Shown piece by piece: positions 15,988-24,161 of a stretch of 64,000 nucleotides of DNA. The DNA is from an uncultured Flavobacteriaceae bacterium (GTDB lineage Bacteria > Bacteroidota > Bacteroidia > Flavobacteriales > Flavobacteriaceae): contig CANLWB010000003.1 of the NCBI GenBank assembly GCA_947494695.1, positions 310,001 to 374,000 on the forward strand, written 5' to 3'. Positions within the stretch are counted from its first letter, which is position 1, and each line of letters begins with the position of its first letter. The notes beneath the pieces are model-generated. The model saw only the letters and a program-made list of their open reading frames with translations. It did not search any database and was not told the DNA's origin. Made by a program: the position numbers and the translations under genes.

Positions 15988-16195
15988 GATAAATCGTTTA
16001 ATTTAGTTTAAAATAGTTTTAGATTATTTCTTTAATTTGGAATGCGTAGACACTTTTTAGCTTCCAAAAAACATACCTCTACTTGTAAAGTCTTAGCTAA
16101 ATCACAAAAAAGTAATAAGCTTTTAGAGATAATTATATAATCAACAATAAATGACTCAGGGTAAACCCATTAGTCCGTTTAAAATGCACTACGGG

Positions 16196-16412
16196 TCTCT
16201 ATACTAAAGATAACTATTCAAAATAGAATATTTGTGTGGTTTTTCCACATTTAATATCAATTCGATATTAAAAACACTTATTTGTTAACGATTTAATAAA
16301 ATTTTATTGAAATTTTCAAATTTTATCAAACTTTAAAGCAACCCAATTGTTTCTTTCGAGTTGTTGTTGAAGTTCAAGATTATTTCTTTCGCATGCTTCT
16401 GTTATAAGAGGA
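16196..16412. repeat. Intact partner of the prmA-end duplication
   Basis: Covers the last about 95 bp of prmA and the sequence beyond its stop. It matches 13729-13947 best at 16198-16257 and 16321-16390, with a less alignable stretch between. It is the presumed source copy, because it contains the functional prmA end. The remaining bases 15988-16195 hold no gene. Confidence 0.65.
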
Positions 16413-17155
16413 ATATCGTCATTATAAAAACCGCTTAAAAATAACGTCCCCTTCCCGGTTAAACAGGATGCGTAAGTTTGCATATCCTGCAATAAAATAT
16501 TTCGGTTAATATTAGCAATAATAATATCGTACTTTTTATCTTTTAATAATGAAGCATCTCCTTCATAAACCGAAATGTATTCGCAGTTATTACGCTCTAT
16601 ATTTTCCAGGCTGTTTATATAACACCAATTATCAATATCTATGGCATCAATGGTTGTAGCTCCTTTAAACTCTGCTAAAATCGCCAATACCGCAGTACCA
16701 CAGCCCATGTCTAAAACAGATTCACCTGTGAAATCATGGCTTAAAATATGCTGAATCATCATATGGGTGGTTTCATGGTGGCCTGTACCGAAACTCATTT
16801 TTGGTTCAATTACTATATCATATTGGGTATTAGGTTTATCATGAAATGGTGCCCGAACCGAACAAACATTATCAACCACAATGGGATTAAAGTTTTTTTC
16901 CCATTCCTCATTCCAATTGGTTTGTTCAATTTCGTTAAATGTATAACTAATTTCAAATGCTTTAGAGTTCAGAATGTCAACTTCCTCTATCATCTCGGGA
17001 TTAAAATCTTCTTTTTGAATGTATGCTGTGACGCCAACTTCAGTTTCAACAAAACTCTCAAAACCCAAATATCCTAATTCTGCAATAAGTATTTCTACTC
17101 CCGGTTGTATGGGTTCTACTCTAAAATCGTAGCCCAGATAAATAATGTTTGACAT
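16316..17155 (-). CDS. prmA: Ribosomal protein L11 methyltransferase PrmA
   Basis: A 279-residue enzyme that trimethylates ribosomal protein L11 using S-adenosylmethionine. Motif I is SVLDMGCGTAVLAILA, motif II is TIDAIDID, and the post-I motif DIIIANINRNILL matches the PrmA NPPY-like position as NINR. The N-terminal L11-binding part contains EQTNWNEEWEKNFNPI. I chose ATG 17155 because a TATCTTTG promoter element (17174-17181) overlaps the in-frame TTG at 17176, which therefore should be untranscribed or leaderless. Confidence 0.92.
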   Translation of the reverse strand: MSNIIYLGYDFRVEPIQPGVEILIAELGYLGFESFVETEVGVTAYIQKEDFNPEMIEEVDILNSKAFEISYTFNEIEQTNWNEEWEKNFNPIVVDNVCSVRAPFHDKPNTQYDIVIEPKMSFGTGHHETTHMMIQHILSHDFTGESVLDMGCGTAVLAILAEFKGATTIDAIDIDNWCYINSLENIERNNCEYISVYEGDASLLKDKKYDIIIANINRNILLQDMQTYASCLTGKGTLFLSGFYNDDIPLITEACERNNLELQQQLERNNWVALKFDKI

Positions 17156-17173
17156 AGTTAATTGTTTCAGCAG

Positions 17174-17181
17174 CAAAGATA
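17174..17181 (-). promoter_or_regulatory. Promoter -7 element of prmA
   Basis: TATCTTTG on the minus strand, a full match to TAnnTTTG, 18 bp upstream of the chosen ATG. Confidence 0.65.
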
Positions 17182-17303
17182 GAGGTAAATACTATAATAC
17201 TTATTCTGATTTAACAACTGTTTTTCAATATCATTTTGAATGGTTCGAACATTATTTTCGATCATAAAAAGAAACCCGGAAATTTTCTCAAAATTTGTCC
17301 TTG

Positions 17304-17834
17304 CTATGGCACGGCATATCTCAACCCCAAAAAGACTCCAAAATCTTCTGCATTGCGTCCTTGTAAAATGTCATCAAAATTTTTAAGATTCAATACAAGG
17401 TCTTCCCTAACTGCTAATTCGAGAGTTAACGCATTTTGATTCTTAAAAATCAAATCGTAATTCATGCCTATTTCAAAGTATTCGTTGCCCTTGGTGGCCG
17501 CTCTGTAGGCTAGTCTATTCAATTTTTCTCCATAGGCCTGATAAAACTGTGATTTTAATCTTGACGTTATTCGGTTTAAAGTCAGGTAAAGGGATGCTTT
17601 ATTTTTACTATTGAGTTTATGAAGATTAATTCCTAAAAGACCACCAAACCTTCCACTAAACATGCTTTCGTGATTCGCATGATTATTACTGTATGACTCA
17701 TTATGATAATACATACTGCCATGTAAAGCGGACGTGATACTAACTTTTTTAGTTATGCGTTTTGTAGATAGAACGTTTAATGAGAAACCTGCTTCTAAAT
17801 TGTTGAAATTGATAGCTTCTAATGGTAGTTTCAT
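17304..17834 (-). CDS. C-terminal half of a DUF3187-like outer-membrane protein (second frame)
   Basis: A 176-residue frame that starts with ATGA overlapping the stop of the upstream frame. It contains alternating beta strands (NNLEAGFSLNVLSTKR, FSGRFGGLLGINLHKL, YFEIGMNYDLIFK, ALTLELAVREDLVL) and ends VFLGLRYAVP, typical of the last strands of a beta-barrel. It has no signal peptide of its own. It is either the distal half of a gene broken by a frameshift, or a second protein made by coupled re-initiation. Confidence 0.55.
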   Translation of the reverse strand: MKLPLEAINFNNLEAGFSLNVLSTKRITKKVSITSALHGSMYYHNESYSNNHANHESMFSGRFGGLLGINLHKLNSKNKASLYLTLNRITSRLKSQFYQAYGEKLNRLAYRAATKGNEYFEIGMNYDLIFKNQNALTLELAVREDLVLNLKNFDDILQGRNAEDFGVFLGLRYAVP

Positions 17835-18499
17835 AAAATGCTGGTATTGATATTTACAACGTTTCGTGCAGTTTTTTTCAGTTTTAAATAATAATTACAG
17901 CCTAGAACTAATGGAGTAGATAAAACACTGTTATTTTCTGAAGTACGCAATTGGCCTTCTTCATTAATAGTCTTATTTATAAACCGATCATACCCCATAG
18001 ATTTTCTTTCATAAATGTCCTTTTTACCAAACAGGGAATGTACGTTTTCAATAAATTTATCTCTTACCAGCCAACTCAAAGGATTATATAACCCCTTCTC
18101 ACTGGAAGAGTTAACCCCAATCTCTACAAAGCCTTCTAACATGGTATTAAGCGGATAACTTATATGTACTATGTTTTTCTCGAAAATGGCATCGTAGGCC
18201 ACACTTAATATTCCTCCACTTTTAGAAACTAGTGCTGTATTATGTACCAATGCATTTCCCGAATTACTTTTTACGGAACATGATAAAACTGGTTTTATTC
18301 TTGTATTTAACCCGGTTTGGATTTGATTTATGATAAAAGGGGTAACAGACTCACTACCAAGATAAGATGTATGTGGAAATTCCAGAGTATGAAGCTGAAT
18401 ATAAAACCTGGTTTGACCAGACTGAGAAAATAGCTTTGATATGGATAAAAGAATAAGTGTTAACAAAGCGTACTTCATAGTAAACATAGGGTTTTTCAA
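17831..18499 (-). CDS. N-terminal half of a DUF3187-like outer-membrane protein (first frame)
   Basis: A 222-residue protein with a signal peptide (about 1-25, ending SKLFSQS). The middle RDKFIENVHSLFGKKDIYERK resembles the DUF3187 core (a D-x-x-I-E-x-x-H-x-x-F-G stretch followed by R). The end is rich in beta strands and is cut off at INTSIL by a TGA that overlaps the start of the next frame. Together the two frames would make one barrel-like protein of about 398 residues. The function is unknown. It sits between tpiA and prmA, an otherwise core neighbourhood. Confidence 0.55.
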   Translation of the reverse strand: MKNPMFTMKYALLTLILLSISKLFSQSGQTRFYIQLHTLEFPHTSYLGSESVTPFIINQIQTGLNTRIKPVLSCSVKSNSGNALVHNTALVSKSGGILSVAYDAIFEKNIVHISYPLNTMLEGFVEIGVNSSSEKGLYNPLSWLVRDKFIENVHSLFGKKDIYERKSMGYDRFINKTINEEGQLRTSENNSVLSTPLVLGCNYYLKLKKTARNVVNINTSIL

Positions 18500-18587
18500 T
18501 CCTAGTCCAACACAAAAAGTATACCTAATGAGACCCCACTAAGTTAAGAAATAAGAAAATTCCCTTAAAATAGTTGGTTTTAATGAC

Positions 18588-18625
18588 AACACCCTTATAA
18601 ACGTTGTCTATAAGGGTGTTTTATA
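18588..18625 (+). terminator. Strong hairpin, possible terminator
   Basis: AACACCCTTATA (18588-18599) and TATAAGGGTGTT (18609-18620) form a perfect 12-bp stem with 9-nt loop, then TTAT. It lies between the convergently read end of tpiA and the DUF3187-like gene; the T-run is on the plus strand, which has no nearby gene, so its role may be transcript 3' protection or processing of the tpiA message. Confidence 0.45.
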
Positions 18626-18713
18626 TGAATTCTTAAGAGCATCGTCTCCAAAGTGAACGGTTCCTAAAAACACGATCTAAATATCTTAGGCTGTACCCTG
18701 CCAATTGATTCTT

Positions 18714-19469
18714 TTAAAAAGCGTTTACAATCGCAAAAAAGTCGTCTGCTTTAAGGGCCGCACCACCAATCAATCCACCATCAACGTCTGGCTTCGAGAA
18801 AATCTCTTGTGCATTGGCTGGCTTAACACTACCTCCGTAGAGAATAGTCATATCGTTCGCCACATCATCGCCATATGTTCCTGCTAAGGTTTTTCTAATA
18901 AAGGCGTGCATATCCTGAGCCTGTTCAGGTGTTGCTGTTTCTCCTGTACCAATGGCCCATACTGGTTCGTAAGCCAATACAATGTTCTTAAAGGCTTCTC
19001 CTTCTAAATGAAATAAAGCATTTTTTAACTGAGCTTCCACAATAGCATCCTGGTTTCCAGATTTTCTATCGGCCAATTCCTCGCCAAAACAAAAAATAAC
19101 GCGTAGGTCGTTTGCCAATGCTGCATCTACCTTTTTTGCCAGTAAGTCATCGGTCTCATTAAAATACTCACGACGCTCACTATGCCCTAAAATTACAGTT
19201 TTTACACCTATACTTTTTAGCATGCTTGCACTAACCTCACCTGTGTAAGCACCATTTTCAGCAAAATGCATGTTTTGAGCGATCACTTCAATGGTCGTTC
19301 CATGTAATGCCTGGGAAGCATGATATAGGTTGGTAAACGTTGGTGCTACCATAACCTCGGCATTAGACGCTTGCGATTTACTTTTTAACGCATCGATTAA
19401 TGCTTCTGTTTGCGATAAATTATTATTCATCTTCCAGTTTCCAGCTACAATTTGTTTTCTCATTTTCAT
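18714..19469 (-). CDS. tpiA: Triosephosphate isomerase
   Basis: A 251-residue cytoplasmic enzyme interconverting dihydroxyacetone phosphate and glyceraldehyde 3-phosphate. The substrate-binding start is VAGNWKMN (Asn and Lys). The catalytic His is in LGHSERREYF, the catalytic Glu is in LAYEPVWAIGTG, and the phosphate loop is YGGSVKPANA followed by GGLIGGAAL. Length is normal. It starts MKMRKQ, so either of two close ATGs may be used. It is the last gene of a minus-strand run with the TlpA-like and permease genes. Confidence 0.95.
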   Translation of the reverse strand: MKMRKQIVAGNWKMNNNLSQTEALIDALKSKSQASNAEVMVAPTFTNLYHASQALHGTTIEVIAQNMHFAENGAYTGEVSASMLKSIGVKTVILGHSERREYFNETDDLLAKKVDAALANDLRVIFCFGEELADRKSGNQDAIVEAQLKNALFHLEGEAFKNIVLAYEPVWAIGTGETATPEQAQDMHAFIRKTLAGTYGDDVANDMTILYGGSVKPANAQEIFSKPDVDGGLIGGAALKADDFFAIVNAF

Positions 19470-19502
19470 CTTAACCTTTAAACAAAGGACTTTGTTAATT
19501 AT

Positions 19503-19988
19503 TTATAAATTTTCTTTAATTCTTATATCGTCTGCCTTAATGGCGTCAAACACTTTAATACTTCCTTCTCCATCTACCACCATATAACGTGGTATCCAAT
19601 CTAAATCAATAAAATTGGAAAAAACAGCATCCCATCCAGAGGGCATAAAGTAATGCATCCCGTTAATATCATATTTTTCGATGCCTCGTTTCCATGCCTT
19701 TTGTGTCTTATCCATAGATAAAAACATATAGGTAACATCTTTATGCGTGTCCTGTAATGTTTTAACTTTTGGCAAGCCTTTTAGACAGTCTTTACACCAG
19801 GAAGCCCATACGTCAATGAGTAAAGTTTCTCCTTTATGTGCATCGAGAATATCCTTAAAACTAATGGATTTGCCTTCTAAGGCTATAAACGTATCGTTTA
19901 AAGCTGCTTCGGAAAACTTAACGGGATCCTTTGTGTTACAACCCAAAAAGCTGATTAACACTATAATTAGATAATTTATTCTTTTCAT
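19503..19988 (-). CDS. TlpA-like thioredoxin-fold lipoprotein
   Basis: A 161-residue protein with lipobox ISFLGC (Cys17). The thioredoxin motif is WASWCKDCLKGLPKV (WCKDC), with the cis-Pro region DWIPRYMVVDGEGS. TlpA-like proteins are membrane-anchored reductants for periplasmic disulfides or cytochrome maturation. It lies 7 bp from the permease gene and 33 bp before tpiA, so probably in one transcript with them. Confidence 0.85.
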   Translation of the reverse strand: MKRINYLIIVLISFLGCNTKDPVKFSEAALNDTFIALEGKSISFKDILDAHKGETLLIDVWASWCKDCLKGLPKVKTLQDTHKDVTYMFLSMDKTQKAWKRGIEKYDINGMHYFMPSGWDAVFSNFIDLDWIPRYMVVDGEGSIKVFDAIKADDIRIKENL

Positions 19989-19995
19989 ATATCAA

Positions 19996-21072
19996 TTATT
20001 GCAGCTTTACTTTAGGGTCTAACCATACATAGATTAAGTCTACAAAAATATTAATAATTATGAAGAGTAAAGCTATAATTAACACCGAACCCATAATCAC
20101 AGGTAGATCCAATGTATTTAAAGCGTTTACGATCTCTTTTCCCAGTCCGTTCCAACCAAAAATGTACTCTACAAATACCGCACCTGCCAGCATGGATGCA
20201 AACCAGCCAGATATCGCTGTAACCACAGGGTTTAAGGCGTTCTTCACAGCATGCCTTCTTATAATTTGAAATTCACTTAAGCCTTTTGCTCTGGCCGTGC
20301 GAATATAGTCCTGATTAAAAACTTCTAATAGCGAATTCCTCATAAGTTGTATAACCACTGCCAATGGACGAATTCCCAATACAATAGCTGGAAGAATAAG
20401 GTTTTTCCATTTTATATGCATAGCTTCTCCAAAATCATCCAATTCGTATAAACTTCCGGTCATTTCCAAATTAGTATACTCATGAAGTATATACCCAAAA
20501 AACCAGGCAAACAAAATAGCGCTAAAAAAGGACGGGATACTCATACCCAGGGTGCTAAAAATTTGAATGAATTTATCTAACCATCGATCTTTATAAAGTG
20601 CAGATAAGACCCCAAATAGGACGCCTAGAATCATTGCTATTATGATAGCTGTTACCGCTAATACAAATGTATTAGGTAAGGTTTCTCCCAATACCTGAGT
20701 TACCTTTTTGCCTTGTTTTGTAAAAGACTCTCGTAAATAGGGCCATTTTAGAACGGTGGTGGTACTTCCTATAGTAAATAACTTCACTGCACTGTACTTG
20801 CCTTCTCTTAAAAAGGAGTAATCATCTGTGTTATTGGAATGAAATGAAACAGGAGATACATCGTTTAGGTAGTAGAAATATTGTGTACTTATAGGTTTAT
20901 CAAATCCGTATTTCTGTTTAATAGTAGTCAATTGTTCACTGTCTTCATTCTGCCCTAGCATCATTTGTGCAGGGTCTCCGGGAAGCACATTAAATAAAAA
21001 GAAAATGACGGTTACTACTCCGAATAATGTGAGTAATGCATAGGTTGTTTTATTTAGAATATAACTTATCAG
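19996..21072 (-). CDS. OppB/DppB-type ABC transporter permease (start uncertain)
   Basis: An inner-membrane permease. The hallmark regions are LPGDPAQMMLGQ near the N-terminus, a long periplasmic insert, and the EAA-type loop DYIRTARAKGLSEFQIIRRH followed by KNALNPVVT. The first ATG or GTG (GTG 20988) would remove the first membrane helix. Upstream in frame is ISYILNKTTYALLTLFGVVT and VIFFLFN, exactly the helix 1 expected of this family, back to a TAA at 21074-21076. The only near-cognate start there is CTG at 21072, so I extend to it. A partner OppC permease or ATPase is not adjacent, as is usual for this family in Flavobacteria. Confidence 0.75.
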   Translation of the reverse strand: MISYILNKTTYALLTLFGVVTVIFFLFNVLPGDPAQMMLGQNEDSEQLTTIKQKYGFDKPISTQYFYYLNDVSPVSFHSNNTDDYSFLREGKYSAVKLFTIGSTTTVLKWPYLRESFTKQGKKVTQVLGETLPNTFVLAVTAIIIAMILGVLFGVLSALYKDRWLDKFIQIFSTLGMSIPSFFSAILFAWFFGYILHEYTNLEMTGSLYELDDFGEAMHIKWKNLILPAIVLGIRPLAVVIQLMRNSLLEVFNQDYIRTARAKGLSEFQIIRRHAVKNALNPVVTAISGWFASMLAGAVFVEYIFGWNGLGKEIVNALNTLDLPVIMGSVLIIALLFIIINIFVDLIYVWLDPKVKLQ

Positions 21073-21200
21073 GTGTTACGTTTTATTAATTATTAATTAT
21101 TAATATTTTCTATTCGAGACCTCACATCATGTCAACTGTATACAGTAACTACGATCTACTGCTGCTAATCTGCACGACTATTGGTCATTGTAACCAAACA
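21073..21200. other. Short AT-rich gap between DoxX-like and permease genes
   Basis: Contains the simple repeat TTAATTATTAATTATTAAT near 21080-21102 and no frame of interest. It separates two minus-strand genes, so it may carry the permease's own promoter, but no TAnnTTTG match is clear. Confidence 0.4.
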
Positions 21201-22523
21201 TTAACGATTCTCCTTCGGCCTTAAAGTCACCTCAATAATACTATCAAAAATAATATCATGTTGCTCCTTTAACTCCTTTAGTCGCAGTGAATCTTCAACA
21301 ATATCAATACGTTCTATGTCATCTTCATCCAATGCATCCACAGCATCTTCTGTAGCCAATTCTCCATCAATAAAATAGGCAATGGTCTCTTCTTCTGCCT
21401 CTACAGGTTTCGGTTTTCTTTCAACCTTAGGTAGCTCTAAATCATCAATGTCATTCCAATGTACTTTTTGCTTAATGGTTCCCCGATCTAACTCTATAAT
21501 TCCCGGATTAGAACGCACAACCGTTTTCAAAGCTTTTTCATCACACAGATAAAATTTAAAATCAATGTTGTAAGCTTCTTTTATACGTTGCTTGGCCTCT
21601 TCTCCTGAAGCCGTTAAACCTATTATTCTGTAACCATTTTTCACAGCATTGTCCTGCAAACTCTTTAACTTTAAAGCTCCGTTTCTTTCAATTTTATCCA
21701 GGCTATAAGATATAACTATTATAAGATTATCTTCCTCTAAAAACTGTGTTGTTAAATCTTCATCCTCACTTTCAATAGAAAAATCATAGATAGGTGGCTG
21801 ATATCCTTCTTGAATAACCTTAGTATCTACGCTAACAAAATCACCTTCCACTGATGGATAGCTTCCCTGCGTTACAACGATTTTGTCTTCCCCTTTTACA
21901 TTAAACTTCCAGCTATATTCTACAACCGCTTTCTCAGCATCTTCGGGAATGCTCATCCCTTCAGATATATTTGCCCCTATTTTGTACGCTCTAAAATCTT
22001 TTACTGGTAAATGTTCCAGAACGTGATACCCAAGCCATAGGCTAAACACAAAACCTAATAAAGCTATTACAGTAGTTAGTAACTTATTAAATATGGGGGT
22101 TATATATTTCAACCCGAAGAATAAAATCAAAATAAAGAACAGCAAAATTAAATCCTTTATAAAACTCTCCCAAGGGGTTAGTTTCAGGGCATCACCAAAG
22201 CAACCACAATCCTTTACTTTATCGAAATAGGCCGAATAAAAGGTTAAGAAAGTAAAGAATACGATCATCACCAATAAGCTCCAAATTGTGAATTTCGGCT
22301 TATATCCTATGAGCAAAAAGACTCCTAAAACCACCTCAAAAACCACCACCAAAATAGACACCATTAATGCATAGGGTTCTAAAAATGTAAGGTTTAACAC
22401 GTCTGCGCTAAAATATTCCTGTAGCTTATATGAAAAGCCCAGGGGGTCGTTTAGTTTTATTAATCCGGAAATGATGAATAAAACACCGACAAATATTCGG
22501 GATATGCTTACTATAATCTTCAT
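21201..22523 (-). CDS. BT_3928-like DoxX/MauE family membrane protein
   Basis: A 440-residue protein. The N-terminal 150 residues hold four to five membrane segments of the DoxX/MauE type (RIFVGVLFIISGLIKLNDP, KDCGCFGDALKLTPWESF, the Cys-x-Cys typical of the family). The C-terminal 260 residues are soluble and acidic, with a stretch (VISYSLDKIERNGALKLKSL, GYRIIGLTASGEE) resembling a thioredoxin-like fold without CxxC. The function is unproven. It is commonly found beside tpiA and DUF1599 genes in Flavobacteria. Spacing to the permease is 128 bp. Confidence 0.8.
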   Translation of the reverse strand: MKIIVSISRIFVGVLFIISGLIKLNDPLGFSYKLQEYFSADVLNLTFLEPYALMVSILVVVFEVVLGVFLLIGYKPKFTIWSLLVMIVFFTFLTFYSAYFDKVKDCGCFGDALKLTPWESFIKDLILLFFILILFFGLKYITPIFNKLLTTVIALLGFVFSLWLGYHVLEHLPVKDFRAYKIGANISEGMSIPEDAEKAVVEYSWKFNVKGEDKIVVTQGSYPSVEGDFVSVDTKVIQEGYQPPIYDFSIESEDEDLTTQFLEEDNLIIVISYSLDKIERNGALKLKSLQDNAVKNGYRIIGLTASGEEAKQRIKEAYNIDFKFYLCDEKALKTVVRSNPGIIELDRGTIKQKVHWNDIDDLELPKVERKPKPVEAEEETIAYFIDGELATEDAVDALDEDDIERIDIVEDSLRLKELKEQHDIIFDSIIEVTLRPKENR

Positions 22524-22539
22524 ATGCTTTTGTCATTCC

Positions 22540-22690
22540 CGCCATTGATACACACTCAAGGTAAATGGCAACGGGAGTCTTATTAATTGAAATTTATTTT
22601 TTATTAATAGTGATTCACTTCGACTACGCTCAGTGACCACGCTTTGACTTTAGTTTACCTTGAGCAAAGTCGAAAGGCTCAGTGATCTAA
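22540..22690. repeat. Interspersed palindromic repeat
   Basis: Contains ATTCCCGCCATT facing AAATGGCAACGGGAGT, then CTTCGACTACGCTCAGTGACC and a second AAAGTCGAAAGGCTCAGTG unit. The CTTCGACTACGCTCAG core is shared with 7640-7665 (as TTCGGCTACGCTCACTGACC) and 61717-61735. No coding content is seen. Confidence 0.6.
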
Positions 22691-23230
22691 TTACCTCGCA
22701 TTCAAATGAATCAATGCAAAAACGGCATAATTAATCATATCCTGATAATTAGCATCAATTCCTTCACTAACCAACGTTTTACCTAAATTATCTTCAATCT
22801 GCTTAACGCGTAATAGTTTTTGCAAAATTAAATCTGTCAAACTACTTACTCGCATATCGCGCCATGCCTCACCATAATCATGGTTCTTATCTTGCATGAG
22901 CTGTTTTGTAATCCCTACCTGTTCTTGATACAGTGCTGTTGCTTCCTCGGTAGATAGGTCTGGTTGTTCTACAACGCCCTTTTCTAACTGAATTAAAGCC
23001 ATGATACAGTAATTTATAATACCGATAAACTCACTCTCCTCTCCTTCATCCACTTTTCGCTCATCATTCTCCTGAAGTCCCCTAATGCGCTGAGCCTTAA
23101 TAAAAATTTGATCCGTAAGTGAGGGTAAACGTAATATGCGCCATGCACTTCCATAATCCGACATTTTCTTTATAAATAAACTTTTACACGTATCGATAAC
23201 GGCGTCATATTGTTTTGAAGTATCTTGCAT
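22691..23230 (-). CDS. DUF1599 (nucleotide-modification-associated) protein
   Basis: A 179-residue protein formed by two tandem copies of the same unit: KKMSDYGSAWRILRLPSL (about 22-39) and DKNHDYGEAWRDMRVSSL (about 115-132). Each is followed by a helix with KAQRIRGLQ or KLLRVKQIE and a closing INY.xxAL-type helix. The DYG-AWR core is conserved in the family. The biochemical role is not established; an all-alpha nucleotide-binding fold has been suggested for the domain. It is divergently placed from folP with a 105-bp gap. Confidence 0.85.
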   Translation of the reverse strand: MQDTSKQYDAVIDTCKSLFIKKMSDYGSAWRILRLPSLTDQIFIKAQRIRGLQENDERKVDEGEESEFIGIINYCIMALIQLEKGVVEQPDLSTEEATALYQEQVGITKQLMQDKNHDYGEAWRDMRVSSLTDLILQKLLRVKQIEDNLGKTLVSEGIDANYQDMINYAVFALIHLNAR

Positions 23231-23335
23231 GAATTAAAATGTATTTTGCGTAAATTTCGCATAAAAAAGTTTAACCGTCAAAGTTTAAGGTTTAAAGTTT
23301 TAAACTTAGTACGAACACCATACAAAAGGTTATAA

Positions 23336-24160
23336 ATGACAATTAATTGTAAAGGTAAACTCATTGATTTAACGACTCCAAAAGTCATGGGGGTTTTAAA
23401 TATTACTCCGGATTCTTTTTATGATGGCGGACATCACAAAAATGAATCTGATATTTTAAAACGTACAGCGTTGATGCTAAATGAAGGTGCGACATTTATA
23501 GATGTCGGGGCATATAGTTCACGGCCTAATGCCGATCATGTTAGTGAAGAAGAAGAGTTAAAAAGAATACTCCCCATAGTTGATATAATCTTAAAAGAGT
23601 TCCCCGAAACGCTACTTTCCATCGATACATTTAGAAGCGAAGTTGCTAAACAGTGTGTTGAAAAAGGAGCCGCCTTAATCAATGATATTTCGGCTGGTAA
23701 ATTAGATAGTCAAATGTTACAAACGATCTCTAATTTAAGGGTTCCATATATTATGATGCATATGAGAGGAACTCCTCAAACCATGCAGCAAAACACAAAT
23801 TATGACGACCTGATCAAAGACATCCTCTTCTACTTTTCTCAACGTATTGCGGAAGCCAAACGGCTAGGTATAGCAGATATTATTGTGGATCCCGGGTTTG
23901 GTTTTGCCAAAACTCTAGAACAGAATTATGAATTACTAAATAAACTGGAACTCTTTAGAATGATTAAAAAACCGCTCTTGGTTGGTGTTTCTCGAAAATC
24001 TATGATTTATAAAAATTTAGGAATAACTCCCGAAACATCCCTAAATGGTACCAGTGTTTTAAATACTGTTGCTTTACAAAAAAATGCTTCTATCTTAAGA
24101 GTTCACGACGTCAGGGAAGCTATGGAATGTATTACATTGGTTACATCCTTAAACCCATAA
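23336..24160 (+). CDS. folP: Dihydropteroate synthase
   Basis: A 274-residue enzyme joining p-aminobenzoate to dihydropterin pyrophosphate in folate synthesis, the target of sulfonamides. The motifs are VMGVLNITPDSFYDGG, FIDVGAYSSRP, SIDTFRSEVA, INDISAG, MHMRGTPQTMQ, IIVDPGFGFAKT and LVGVSRKSM. Length is standard. The next gene begins 1 bp after the stop, so it heads a plus-strand operon running to cdaA and the DUF3667 gene. Confidence 0.95.
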   Translation: MTINCKGKLIDLTTPKVMGVLNITPDSFYDGGHHKNESDILKRTALMLNEGATFIDVGAYSSRPNADHVSEEEELKRILPIVDIILKEFPETLLSIDTFRSEVAKQCVEKGAALINDISAGKLDSQMLQTISNLRVPYIMMHMRGTPQTMQQNTNYDDLIKDILFYFSQRIAEAKRLGIADIIVDPGFGFAKTLEQNYELLNKLELFRMIKKPLLVGVSRKSMIYKNLGITPETSLNGTSVLNTVALQKNASILRVHDVREAMECITLVTSLNP

Positions 24161-24161
24161 C

